Shown: positions 1 through 5,741 of the stretch, piece after piece
Position numbering within the stretch: position 1 is the first letter of the stretch
Layout: each line of letters begins with the position of its first letter
IMG/VR virus record: IMGVR_UViG_3300020437_000405
Span: 1-26,473 of that record
Origin: a virus
Reading direction: 5' to 3' (one strand)
DNA: 26,473 nt
Notes under the pieces: generated by a model
Databases searched by the model: none
Told to the model about the DNA's origin: nothing
Seen by the model: only the letters and a program-made list of their open reading frames with translations
Made by a program: the position numbers and the translations under genes

Positions 1-795
1 ACAAAAACAGTTGGCCTTTTAAGGTCATTTTTTTTGGATAAAGGTTTTGAAGAAGTACATACTCAAAACAGATTAAGTATATTGGCGGCTTGTGAAGATC
101 CGTTCAATGTAGCAACATACAATTATGCAGGCCAAGTCTGGCCCCTTCCCCAAACAGGCCAAATGTGGTTAGAACACGAATTACTCTCAAAGCCCGATGC
201 AAAGGGCTTTTTTTGTGTCTCCACGTCCTATAGACAAGAACCAAATGCAATTCCAGGTAGACACGATATAATCTTCCCTATGTTTGAATTTGAATTTCCA
301 GGTGGATATGATGATTTGAAAAAGATGGAATATGAATTATGTGAATACTTAGAATTCCCTAAACCAGAAGAAAGAACATATGCAGACTGGCAAAAACATT
401 TTGGTCTAGATGCAATGACAGAAATGGAAGCCGAACACGAAACTAAAATGTTTGAAGAATTCGGTGCTACAATGATTACAGACTTTCCTGAAATGACATC
501 TCCGTTCTGGAATATGAGTAGACACGAAGGTGGTGCTACAAGTAAGAAGATAGATGTTATCTTAGGAGGTATGGAAACAATAGGTTCCGCGGAACGTTCT
601 TGTGATAAAGAAATGATGCGTGATACTTTTCACACAATCACAAATGGTGAATATTCAGAATTGCTTTATAAACTATTCTCTAAAGAAAGAGTAGAGGCAG
701 AATTAGAAAAGTTCTTAGAATTCGATTTCTTCCCAAGAGTTGGTGGTGGAATCGGTATGACAAGAATGATTTCTGCTTTAGATAAAAATTCGTAA
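1..795 (+). CDS. Asparaginyl/aspartyl-type class II tRNA synthetase, C-terminal part (5' end outside window)
   Basis: The reading frame is open from base 1, so the gene begins outside the window; 264 residues are visible. It shows the class II synthetase fold in order: a motif-1-like stretch (LRSFFLDKGFEEVHT, bases 16-60), motif 2 with its ATP-binding arginine (YRQE at 229-240, then GRHD and an acidic EFEF strand), a DVILGGMETIGSAER segment that matches the GGSQRE region of AsnRS/AspRS, and motif 3 (GGGIGMTR, 742-765). The motif-3 residue before the Arg is Thr, where AsxRS usually has Asp/Glu. By family it should activate Asn (or Asp) and charge tRNA in the cytoplasm; an asparagine-synthetase-like derivative is possible. 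A tRNA with an Asn anticodon lies 12 bases downstream on the same strand, which favours AsnRS. An N-terminal anticodon-binding domain cannot be judged here. Confidence 0.75.
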   Translation, partial: TKTVGLLRSFFLDKGFEEVHTQNRLSILAACEDPFNVATYNYAGQVWPLPQTGQMWLEHELLSKPDAKGFFCVSTSYRQEPNAIPGRHDIIFPMFEFEFPGGYDDLKKMEYELCEYLEFPKPEERTYADWQKHFGLDAMTEMEAEHETKMFEEFGATMITDFPEMTSPFWNMSRHEGGATSKKIDVILGGMETIGSAERSCDKEMMRDTFHTITNGEYSELLYKLFSKERVEAELEKFLEFDFFPRVGGGIGMTRMISALDKNS

Positions 796-807
796 TATAC
801 TTGCTAG

Positions 808-895
808 TTTAGGGTGATGGAATTGGTAGACATAGCGGACTGTTTATCCGTTGTAACATAGTTACGTGGAGGTTCGAATCCTCCCCCTAAAGCCA
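808..895 (+). tRNA. tRNA with GUU (Asn) anticodon on a Leu-like class II body, CCA encoded
   Basis: A full cloverleaf can be drawn. Acceptor stem is TTTAGGG (808-814) with CCCTAAA (885-891), discriminator G892 and encoded CCA (893-895). D arm is ATG/CAT with loop GAATTGGTAGA, as in many tRNA-Leu. Anticodon stem is GCGGA/TCCGT (one G-T pair) with loop CTGTTTA (840-846), giving anticodon GTT at 842-844. The variable arm is long: GTAAC-ATA-GTTAC (853-865). T arm is GGAGG-TTCGAAT-CCTCC. The body is Leu/Ser-type, but anticodon and G73 are those of tRNA-Asn; base 37 is T where a purine is almost universal. It follows the AsxRS-like gene by 12 bases and is probably co-transcribed with it. Confidence 0.85.
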
Positions 896-896
896 A

Positions 897-1218
897 GTAT
901 CTGAAATGAAATGGGAGAGAGGGTTGAAAATAAATGAAAATGAAAGTGAGTTTTTATATGGTATTTTCAACCCTCAACTTTACAGTTATGTGTAAAGTTA
1001 AAAATATAGCAAAGTAGGAGGGACTTGGTTTCACCCCCAACCCCTCGACTCAGATACCATTCTAAATCCAGGGAACCTAGTTCCGCTCGGTAGAGCGATG
1101 TGACCCTCGGTCGCTAGACTTTGAGCCTGGGTACCACCCCTAACTAGTCATCTTCGACCGTCTGGTAACAGCCTCTTCGATGCACTACAATATAAAGTTT
1201 ATAACTCTTTATATGCTA
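897..1218 (-). ncRNA. Structured RNA of unknown family, convergent with the tRNA
   Basis: No convincing ORF lies here, yet a strong minus-strand promoter (1226-1254) points into it. Pairings visible: GTATCTGA (897-904) with TCAGATAC (1050-1057); a 13-bp helix of 919-931 with 963-975; an 8-bp hairpin 976-983/992-999; local hairpins 1072-1084, 1085-1096 and 1100-1114; and mutually crossing long-range helices 1068-1072/1126-1130, 1077-1082/1142-1147 and 1108-1113/1155-1160. On the minus strand it shares GTACCCAG...GCTC and GAACTAGG, in the same order, with the tmRNA at 3650-3952, but has no CCA end or tag frame that I can find. It lacks the conserved RNase P GAGGAAAGTCC block. Ends are estimates: the 5' end from the promoter, the 3' end from the closing helix. 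Confidence 0.55.
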
Positions 1219-1225
1219 TGTTACT

Positions 1226-1254
1226 AATATAGCAAATTTGATTCGGTTTGTCAA
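1226..1254 (-). promoter_or_regulatory. Sigma-70-type promoter for the 897-1218 RNA
   Basis: On the minus strand TTGACA (1254-1249) and TATATT (1231-1226) are 17 bases apart. It lies just downstream of the FkbM gene's stop and drives the structured RNA, the same arrangement as the tmRNA promoter at 3959-3987. Confidence 0.8.
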
Positions 1255-1262
1255 CACCTTTT

Positions 1263-1982
1263 TTAATTTTTTTTGAAATAAATTACTTCTACCCAATCTG
1301 TACGACCATTCATAGGGTTTTTGCTAACGTGAGCAATATCAAAAAGTTCGAAACCCAAGGGAATCAGGGTTTTTTCTAAATCATAGAAAGAACAACTTTT
1401 CTTGTACAAGTCATAGAAATTAAGTTCAGTTAGTATAATTCTTGTATTTTTAAGCGAATCTATACCGTTCTCTAATATCTCTGGTTCGGCTCCTTGAGCA
1501 TCCATTTTGATTATATCTATATGTTGTATATTGTGTTCTTTTGTGAAACTATCTAAAGTTCTTACATTTACTTGTATTTTACTAGATTCTAAGAAATCTT
1601 TATGACCAGGTTCTGGTCTGTTTACTGCAATACTATCTCTGCTATTTTCATTAAGTTCATAGAAACTGCTTAACATTGGTTGATGTTTGCTTACATTAAA
1701 CTCTTGTGTTCCGTCTTTTGAACCAAGTGCTATATTATAAGTATGTACTGATTTCCAAAAGTCTGACCAAAACGTGAGTTTTTCATATGCGTCTGGTAAA
1801 GGTTCGAAACTATGTATTGTAGACTTAGGCCAAACTTTCTTTAGTTTCTCTATTGTTTGTCCTATATTTGCGCCAATATCAAATATTACCGGGCTATCCG
1901 TTCCAACCAAATTTTGTATAACTTTATCTTGATTAAAAGTATCTAAGTAATCTTTTGTTCGTTGATTGCTATCTTTATACAT
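1263..1982 (-). CDS. FkbM-family SAM-dependent methyltransferase
   Basis: 239 residues. The SAM-binding motif I is VIFDIGANIGQT (about residues 32-43), followed by HSFEPLPDAYEKL, the acidic strand-2 region. A later IDIIKMDAQGAEPEIL segment matches the FkbM signature (usually KIDVEGAE). The family O-methylates sugars, polyketides and other small molecules; in phages such genes often accompany glycan-modifying enzymes. Its ATG overlaps the stop of the upstream oxygenase gene by one base (TAATG), so translation is probably coupled. It is the last gene of the 3300-1263 run. The substrate cannot be told from sequence; a glycan target is inference from the epimerase and glycosyltransferase elsewhere in the window. 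Confidence 0.85.
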   Translation of the reverse strand: MYKDSNQRTKDYLDTFNQDKVIQNLVGTDSPVIFDIGANIGQTIEKLKKVWPKSTIHSFEPLPDAYEKLTFWSDFWKSVHTYNIALGSKDGTQEFNVSKHQPMLSSFYELNENSRDSIAVNRPEPGHKDFLESSKIQVNVRTLDSFTKEHNIQHIDIIKMDAQGAEPEILENGIDSLKNTRIILTELNFYDLYKKSCSFYDLEKTLIPLGFELFDIAHVSKNPMNGRTDWVEVIYFKKN

Positions 1983-2527
1983 TATACGATTACTGACCTA
2001 TCTCTCCAAGTTTCATCAACATAATTTACGATAATACTAACTCTATCATTTAACAGTGGTTTTAGTCCGTGCAATTCTGTTCCTGTATTAGCGAAAAACC
2101 AACCTGAGTTCTTTTTAGCAGGTGTATTTGTTTTCATAAAACTTGTACTTGTATCTGTATCTGATAGATATATTTGTAATGTAAATAGTTTTGCTTTATC
2201 GTCAAAATGATTATGTAACCAACTTCCTTTAGCATCTTTACAAAGTTCAATTCTTGTACCTAATTTAGTAAAGTCTTTTCCACATTCATCACTAAATTTT
2301 TGTTTAACATAATTGCTATCAAAAAATATACATACTTCTTTAAATGCAGGATAGTCATAATGGTTCATCCAAATTCGTTTTCCAGTCTTATCAGTTCTCA
2401 TACCAGCCATTGGTACATATGGTAAATGTTCTGATTGTTTTAAAATTTCGTCTGCCAACTTACCTTCTAAGAATACCTCATCTACTGTCCAGACAGGATA
2501 TCCAAAGTCTTTCTTTTCAAAATTCAT
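1982..2527 (-). CDS. 2-oxoglutarate/Fe(II)-dependent oxygenase-like protein
   Basis: 181 residues from the ATG at 2527, which follows GGGAG by 8 bases and overlaps the upstream stop as ATGA. Candidate iron ligands are His107 and Asp109 (HNHFDD) and the distal His153 (ELHGLKP), with Arg162 (DRVSIIVNY) placed to hold 2-oxoglutarate. The H-x-D...H...R order and spacing fit the double-stranded beta-helix oxygenases of the prolyl-hydroxylase/PiuC type, which are frequent in marine T4-like phages. The substrate, whether protein or small molecule, is unknown. It sits between an unknown protein and an FkbM methyltransferase in one overlapping gene run. The fold is fairly sure; the activity is inferred. 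Confidence 0.75.
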   Translation of the reverse strand: MNFEKKDFGYPVWTVDEVFLEGKLADEILKQSEHLPYVPMAGMRTDKTGKRIWMNHYDYPAFKEVCIFFDSNYVKQKFSDECGKDFTKLGTRIELCKDAKGSWLHNHFDDKAKLFTLQIYLSDTDTSTSFMKTNTPAKKNSGWFFANTGTELHGLKPLLNDRVSIIVNYVDETWRDRSVIV

Positions 2528-3300
2528 AGTGTTAACTCCCAACTACCTTTATTTCTTTCTAGTACTTTTCTACCGTCTACTGTCACAACTTCTTTTTCTT
2601 TTTTATACGTTCTTGGAGGATTATATAATCTAGGATCTGCTAGTTCATCAGGTATTGGATTTTTACCTAAAAGTTCTCTATACATTACTCCATCTTTATT
2701 ACCAGATAATTTATGAATTTGTCTTGGACTATTATCTATGCCCGTATGCCCAAACAAATATCTTTTTTCTTTAACATCAATAAATGTTTCATCTGGTGTG
2801 ATGATATTTATATGTTTAAAATCATCTTGTACTTTTCCATTTGTATAATCAAATATTATACAATCAACATCTTCTTTGTAAACATTACCAAATAATAATC
2901 TAGTATATCCTGGATGTAATGCAAAATTACTGTTTCCAAAATAATGAAAACAAAGAGGATCTAATATTGGATATCCTGCTCTGAAAGTTTCAAGTATAAA
3001 ATCAAATGCATTGATTTTAACACTACGGTCAGCACCTACTTCATTGCTTTTTACTATATCTGATTTTCTGAAAAGTTTGTCTACTTGTTTTTGCAGTTCA
3101 AATGACACGTAATTATCATAATCACTAGTTCTTAATAAATCATTAACTACTGTACTAATTGGTGCTTTATATACAAAAGTTTTAGTTTTAGAAACATCAT
3201 CTGCTTGTTTAGTCAAAGTAAGAAAGTTAACCCAACCTTCTAGTGGAAGACTACTATATTCTCTGCCCCAACTAAGACCTATGTACTTCTGCTTAATCAT
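2524..3300 (-). CDS. Protein of unknown function, 258 aa
   Basis: I do not recognise this family. It is a soluble-looking protein with no signal peptide or membrane segment, rich in aromatic and charged residues. A central block ([20 protein letters not shown], then [13 protein letters not shown]) looks like a conserved core, and the C-terminus is Lys/Glu-rich. Its ATG lies inside the end of the ferredoxin gene (8-base overlap) and its stop overlaps the start of the oxygenase gene as ATGA, so the three genes are translated as a chain. That makes a joint role with the ferredoxin or oxygenase possible, but there is no direct evidence. Confidence 0.75.
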   Translation of the reverse strand: MIKQKYIGLSWGREYSSLPLEGWVNFLTLTKQADDVSKTKTFVYKAPISTVVNDLLRTSDYDNYVSFELQKQVDKLFRKSDIVKSNEVGADRSVKINAFDFILETFRAGYPILDPLCFHYFGNSNFALHPGYTRLLFGNVYKEDVDCIIFDYTNGKVQDDFKHINIITPDETFIDVKEKRYLFGHTGIDNSPRQIHKLSGNKDGVMYRELLGKNPIPDELADPRLYNPPRTYKKEKEVVTVDGRKVLERNKGSWELTL

Positions 3301-3631
3301 ATTCGTCTAGTAAATTTTCTTTACTTTCCGCATATCCTTTTGATGGATTCATTGCATCTGCATTTGGTAGTGGGTCTTTTTGTTCAGTAATTACAGGCCA
3401 TTCTTCTGACCATTTCTTATTGATATCGTAAAGTCTTTGTGTGAATTTTGGGGAAGTATCAGGAATGATTGCATCTGCTGGACATTCTGGTTCACATACT
3501 CCACAATCGATGCATTCATCTGGATTGATAACAAGCATATTATCACCTTCGTAGAAACAATCTACGGGACATACCTCAACACAATCTGTGTATTTACATT
3601 TGATACAATCCTGTGTTACTACATATGTCAT
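3293..3631 (-). CDS. fdxA: 7Fe ferredoxin (FdxA type)
   Basis: 112 residues from the ATG at 3631; the upstream in-frame TTG is a poor alternative. Cysteines 9, 12, 17, 21 and 25 ([17 protein letters not shown]) and 40, 43, 46 and 50 ([12 protein letters not shown]) form the two cluster-binding arrays of bacterial [3Fe-4S][4Fe-4S] ferredoxins. A C-terminal tail of about 60 residues matches the long FdxA type common in alphaproteobacteria. It carries low-potential electrons in the cytoplasm; its partner is unknown. It lies directly downstream of the tmRNA with no separate promoter visible, so it may be read from the tmRNA promoter past a weak 3' hairpin. It is a likely host-derived auxiliary metabolic gene and one of four iron-sulfur genes here. 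Confidence 0.93.
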   Translation of the reverse strand: MTYVVTQDCIKCKYTDCVEVCPVDCFYEGDNMLVINPDECIDCGVCEPECPADAIIPDTSPKFTQRLYDINKKWSEEWPVITEQKDPLPNADAMNPSKGYAESKENLLDEYD

Positions 3632-3649
3632 CAATCACCCGAAATAAAA

Positions 3650-3952
3650 GTGCAACTAGTTCTGTTGCCAGGTCAGTTGCCAACCCCGAATGATTAAGCC
3701 GCTAAGGCTAAATCTTCATTTGCAAAATTATCGTTTGCATTTATAGTTTTTGACCGAATAACGTAGGTCACCACGGATAACTCCACTTCGCTTTCATACC
3801 TGTCGATCCTAGTTCGGCCCCGCCGAAACGCACTGAGTTTAAATAACAATAGTCAAGCCTTCTACAACCTCTATGACTCAATGTATTTTGGTGGAGCCGC
3901 TGGGTACTGCCCCCAGGTCCAGTATATGTCTACGTTGCTTCAACGTTAACAT
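3650..3952 (-). ncRNA. ssrA: Circularly permuted two-piece tmRNA
   Basis: Read on the minus strand, the acceptor piece comes first and ends with CGGCTCC-ACCA (3899-3889), preceded by a T-arm-like CTGGG-GGCAGTA-CCCAG. After about 67 bases the coding piece starts with GGGGCCG (3821-3815), which pairs with CGGCTCC over 7 bp including one G-T. It then reads GAACTAGGATCGACAGG, typical of a tmRNA 5' end, the tag frame (3738-3694), and a 3' hairpin GCAACT/AGTTGC (3680-3675 with 3657-3652) enclosing CTGGCAACAGAAC. This permuted order is the alphaproteobacterial two-piece type. With SmpB it rescues stalled ribosomes and tags nascent chains. Transcript ends are estimates. The next gene, fdxA, starts 19 bases downstream. 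Confidence 0.92.
3694..3738 (-). other. tmRNA tag-peptide frame: ANDNFANEDLALAA
   Basis: The resume codon GCA at 3738-3736 is followed by codons for NDNFANEDLALAA and the stop TAA (3696-3694). The ANDNF start and ALAA end match alphaproteobacterial degradation tags recognised by ClpXP. The frame is intact, so the RNA looks functional rather than decayed. Confidence 0.92.
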
Positions 3953-3958
3953 ACTATA

Positions 3959-3987
3959 TTTATACACTATAGCAACGTGTTTGTCAA
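3959..3987 (-). promoter_or_regulatory. Sigma-70-type promoter of the tmRNA
   Basis: Minus-strand TTGACA (3987-3982) and TATAAA (3964-3959) have a 17-base spacer. The expected start near 3952 fits the 5' arm of the acceptor piece, where a hairpin (ACGTT...AACGT within AGTATGT...ACATATACT) begins. Confidence 0.82.
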
Positions 3988-3991
3988 CAAA

Positions 3992-4339
3992 TTAAAATGT
4001 AATTTTTAATCCTACAGTTGACTCAGTTCTGACAAATTCTGTATCAAAGTCATTCTTTATATACAAAGTTGCTTGGTCAGATAATGAATGACTAAAGTTC
4101 AACATTGTTTTGTTCAGAGCAATAAAATCTTGACCTGATTTGTCAATGTCCCATAACCCACCTGCTGAAATATCAATTCCTGCCAATGATTTAGTTCCCA
4201 TTAGTTCGCCAGTGTTTGCATTGGCTTCTGTTTGTCTCTCAAGAGTTAATGCCCAAGAGATATCGTTTGTTTCTTCTGCCACTACGGCACCAGAAAAGAA
4301 GACTGCTACTAGCAGTCCGATTATGCTTATTTTTTTCAT
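3992..4339 (-). CDS. Small exported protein with signal peptide, possible outer-membrane protein
   Basis: 115 residues. The N-terminus is a classic Sec signal peptide: KK, then the hydrophobic IIGLLVAVFFSGA, then VVA with probable cleavage before EE (residue 22). The mature part is short, without Cys, with alternating polar/hydrophobic stretches (LYIKNDFDTEF, STVGLKITF). It ends in Phe, as outer-membrane beta-barrel proteins do, though about 94 residues is small for a barrel; a barrel fragment or oligomer is conceivable. It has a strong ribosome binding site (AAGGAGG, 5-base spacing), a perfect promoter and a 5' hairpin, so high early expression is expected. Altering the infected cell's surface or blocking superinfection is a plausible role, but that is inference. 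Confidence 0.75.
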   Translation of the reverse strand: MKKISIIGLLVAVFFSGAVVAEETNDISWALTLERQTEANANTGELMGTKSLAGIDISAGGLWDIDKSGQDFIALNKTMLNFSHSLSDQATLYIKNDFDTEFVRTESTVGLKITF

Positions 4340-4352
4340 AAGTTCCTCCTTA

Positions 4353-4376
4353 TCGCTTGTTTAAAGTACCAAGCGA
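4353..4376 (-). promoter_or_regulatory. 5'-terminal mRNA hairpin of the exported-protein gene
   Basis: TCGCTTG (4376-4370 on the minus strand) pairs with CAAGCGA (4359-4353), 7 bp with a 10-base loop. It lies at the expected transcript start and just before the ribosome binding site, a position typical of mRNA-stabilising 5' hairpins. Confidence 0.6.
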
Positions 4377-4380
4377 GTTG

Positions 4381-4409
4381 ATTATAGCATAGGTTGTATT
4401 TGATGTCAA
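4381..4409 (-). promoter_or_regulatory. Perfect sigma-70 consensus promoter
   Basis: Minus-strand TTGACA (4409-4404), a 17-base spacer and TATAAT (4386-4381): all twelve consensus bases match. It drives the exported-protein gene 3992-4339, and the -35 box overlaps the 3' end of the preceding gene. Confidence 0.88.
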
Positions 4410-4663
4410 ATCAAAATGTCTATTGATTTTCCGTCGGGTATCTGCGATATTTTATTTACAAATTTTCCATTCCTATCGTAGATTTCAAGTAGAGCCTCCT
4501 GTACTCTATCTTGTCTTTCATTGTATGCCTTTAAGGCATCGTTTGAAACTTGTTTGATTTTATTGTGGTACTCTATTGTCCTCTGTTTATTTATATAATA
4601 TTCGTGTAAACGTTCTTGTTGTATAATCATATTAAGATTATGATTTGTTATGCTAGAAGTCAT
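4406..4663 (-). CDS. Small phage protein of unknown function, helical
   Basis: 85 residues from the ATG at 4663, chosen over 4675 because only the former has a GGA-type site in front. I recognise no domain. The middle (IIQQERLHEYY to QVSNDALKAYNERQDRVQEALL) is charged and probably a long helix or coiled coil; no membrane segment or Cys. It overlaps the end of the upstream gene by 11 bases, in a chain of five overlapping small genes (5486 down to 4406). Confidence 0.6.
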   Translation of the reverse strand: MTSSITNHNLNMIIQQERLHEYYINKQRTIEYHNKIKQVSNDALKAYNERQDRVQEALLEIYDRNGKFVNKISQIPDGKSIDILI

Positions 4664-4838
4664 ATTCAATTCCATTTATAGTATAGGTTTTTCCATTGAA
4701 ACCTTTATCCATCTTTTCTTTATCAGTAAGTTTATCACCATCTATTCTTTGTCTGTGATTAAACTTCTTTTTAATTTCTTTCTTTTCTTCTTGCTTTTCT
4801 TCTTTCTTAAAAATCTTAAAAATATTACCCACTGACAT
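4653..4838 (-). CDS. Small lysine-rich phage protein of unknown function
   Basis: 61 residues from the ATG at 4838, which has GGAG five bases upstream; a longer in-frame start at 4865 has no such site. The N-terminus (MSVGNIFKIFKK) is amphipathic, followed by a very Lys/Glu-rich block and a C-terminal KTYTINGIEYDF that looks like a beta hairpin. No family recognised. It overlaps both neighbours. Confidence 0.6.
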   Translation of the reverse strand: MSVGNIFKIFKKEEKQEEKKEIKKKFNHRQRIDGDKLTDKEKMDKGFNGKTYTINGIEYDF

Positions 4839-5052
4839 AAGGACTCCCATCTTTAAATTTTGCATAAAAGTTTTTTTGTGCGTGTAATCTACCTAACACT
4901 TCTTGTATCTCAATCATTTCTTGTTTTAATTGTGGAGAAGTTTCGCCTTGTGCTATAGCCATTCCCCTACGTCCTGCTTTGGCTCGTAGTGCGTGTTCAA
5001 TGATTTCTACATCACGTATTGATAACTTAAATGTCGTATTAGGTTTCGTCAT
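4825..5052 (-). CDS. Conserved small phage protein
   Basis: 75 residues from the ATG at 5052, preceded by GGTGG; the ATG at 5064 sits too close to its AGGA. The pattern FKLSIRDVEIIEHALR, then a helical QEMIEIQEVLGRLHAQKNFY, resembles short proteins I recall from marine T4-like phages, with no assigned function. It is helical, without Cys or membrane segment. It overlaps the genes on both sides, as part of one translational chain. Confidence 0.65.
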   Translation of the reverse strand: MTKPNTTFKLSIRDVEIIEHALRAKAGRRGMAIAQGETSPQLKQEMIEIQEVLGRLHAQKNFYAKFKDGSPYVSG

Positions 5053-5296
5053 TTTGGCCACCATTATCCTGTATCATTTTCTTCTCCATTTCTTCTCTGA
5101 TATCTAATACTTTTTCTTCTGAGATGATTTTGATTATTGTTTCTGTAAGGTCTTTTTCTCTACGTAGCCAGTAGAGTTTTTCTTCGATTGCTTTTAGTTC
5201 TCTTTCGTAATATGCTATTTCTTTTTCTTTGCGTTTGCTTTGGTCTAAAAATTCTGATAGCAATATAAGTCTTGGTGTTTTATCATTCTTTTCCAA
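5039..5296 (-). CDS. Conserved small coiled-coil phage protein
   Basis: 85 residues. The segment KRKEKEIAYYERELKAIEEKLYWLRREKDLTETIIKII is split here as KRKEKEIAYYEREL and KAIEEKLYWLRREKD and reads as a continuous coiled coil; an EEKVLDI-type segment follows. Similar short proteins occur in marine T4-like phages, often next to the preceding family, as here. No enzymatic motif. It overlaps the upstream gene by 14 bases and the downstream reading frame by about 14. Confidence 0.62.
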   Translation of the reverse strand: MEKNDKTPRLILLSEFLDQSKRKEKEIAYYERELKAIEEKLYWLRREKDLTETIIKIISEEKVLDIREEMEKKMIQDNGGQNDET

Positions 5297-5486
5297 TTAG
5301 GGCCTCGTATGCTTCTTCAAATCCTTCTTCGTAAATATCTAAACACCCTGATTCATTATTCCATAATCTTCTAAAATATGAATCGTGCATTTTGATTATT
5401 TCTTCTTCGCTCCAAATATGACACCCTAAATGGCCCTTTACGAGCCAAAAGAGTCTGTATGCTTCTTTCCTGAATTCGTCAGTCAT
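5283..5486 (-). CDS. Small phage protein of unknown function, 67 aa
   Basis: 67 residues, acidic, rich in aromatics (FRKEAYRLFWLVKGHLGC, YFRRLWNNESGC, YEEGFEEAYEAL). Two Cys and several His are present but form no recognisable metal site. No family recognised. It starts the chain of overlapping small genes running to 4406; the next gene upstream (5515-5676) is separated by 28 bases. Confidence 0.6.
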   Translation of the reverse strand: MTDEFRKEAYRLFWLVKGHLGCHIWSEEEIIKMHDSYFRRLWNNESGCLDIYEEGFEEAYEALIGKE

Positions 5487-5514
5487 CAGGGTGCCATTAT
5501 CCCTTAGTTAGTGT

Positions 5515-5676
5515 TTACTCTGATTTCCAGATAGTCCAGGCTCCCCAAGCGATAGCCAATCCTGCCGCTATTTTTGCCAATGGTGCCATAAATAAAATCA
5601 TAAGACCTAAGGCGATACATACTGCACCGTCCCAAGTTGTTCTTTCTTTACTTCTGTCTTTAATCCATTTAATCAT
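5515..5676 (-). CDS. Small membrane protein, 53 aa
   Basis: Read directly from the sequence: ATG at 5676 with AAGGAG seven bases upstream, stop at 5517-5515. The protein begins MIKWIKDRSKERTTWDG, then two hydrophobic stretches (AVCIALGLMILFMAPL and AKIAAGLAIAWGAWTIW) that could form one or two membrane helices, ending KSE. Small proteins with the same KDR.KERTTWDG start are frequent in marine T4-like phages; their function is unknown. A hairpin (AGGGA/TCCCT, 5691-5706) lies just upstream of the binding site and a late-promoter motif at 5711-5717. Confidence 0.75.
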   Translation of the reverse strand: MIKWIKDRSKERTTWDGAVCIALGLMILFMAPLAKIAAGLAIAWGAWTIWKSE

Positions 5677-5710
5677 AGTATTCTCCTTTCAGGGAGTTGT
5701 TTCCCTCTAA

Positions 5711-5717
5711 TATTTAT
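5711..5717 (-). promoter_or_regulatory. T4-late-type promoter motif (ATAAATA)
   Basis: Minus-strand ATAAATA lies about 35 bases upstream of the 53-aa membrane-protein gene. It matches the core of the T4 late promoter (TATAAATA) seen before many genes here. Confidence 0.45.
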
Positions 5718-5741
5718 GTGTATTGTTTACTAGTTTGTGAG

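Noticed and set aside
1068-1136. A plus-strand tRNA suggested by GCTCGGTAGAGC and GGTACCACC
   Set aside because: A D-arm-like hairpin is present, but no 7-base anticodon loop with U33 and no T arm can be drawn; the promoter also points the other way.
897-1218. RNase P RNA, suggested by GGCTGTTACCAGACGGTCG resembling the M1 5' end
   Set aside because: The universally conserved GAGGAAAGTCC block and its 3' partner are absent.
2344-2529. Plus-strand ORF opposite the oxygenase gene
   Set aside because: It has no ribosome binding site and is the antisense shadow of a well-supported gene; the same holds for the other plus-strand frames opposite minus-strand genes.
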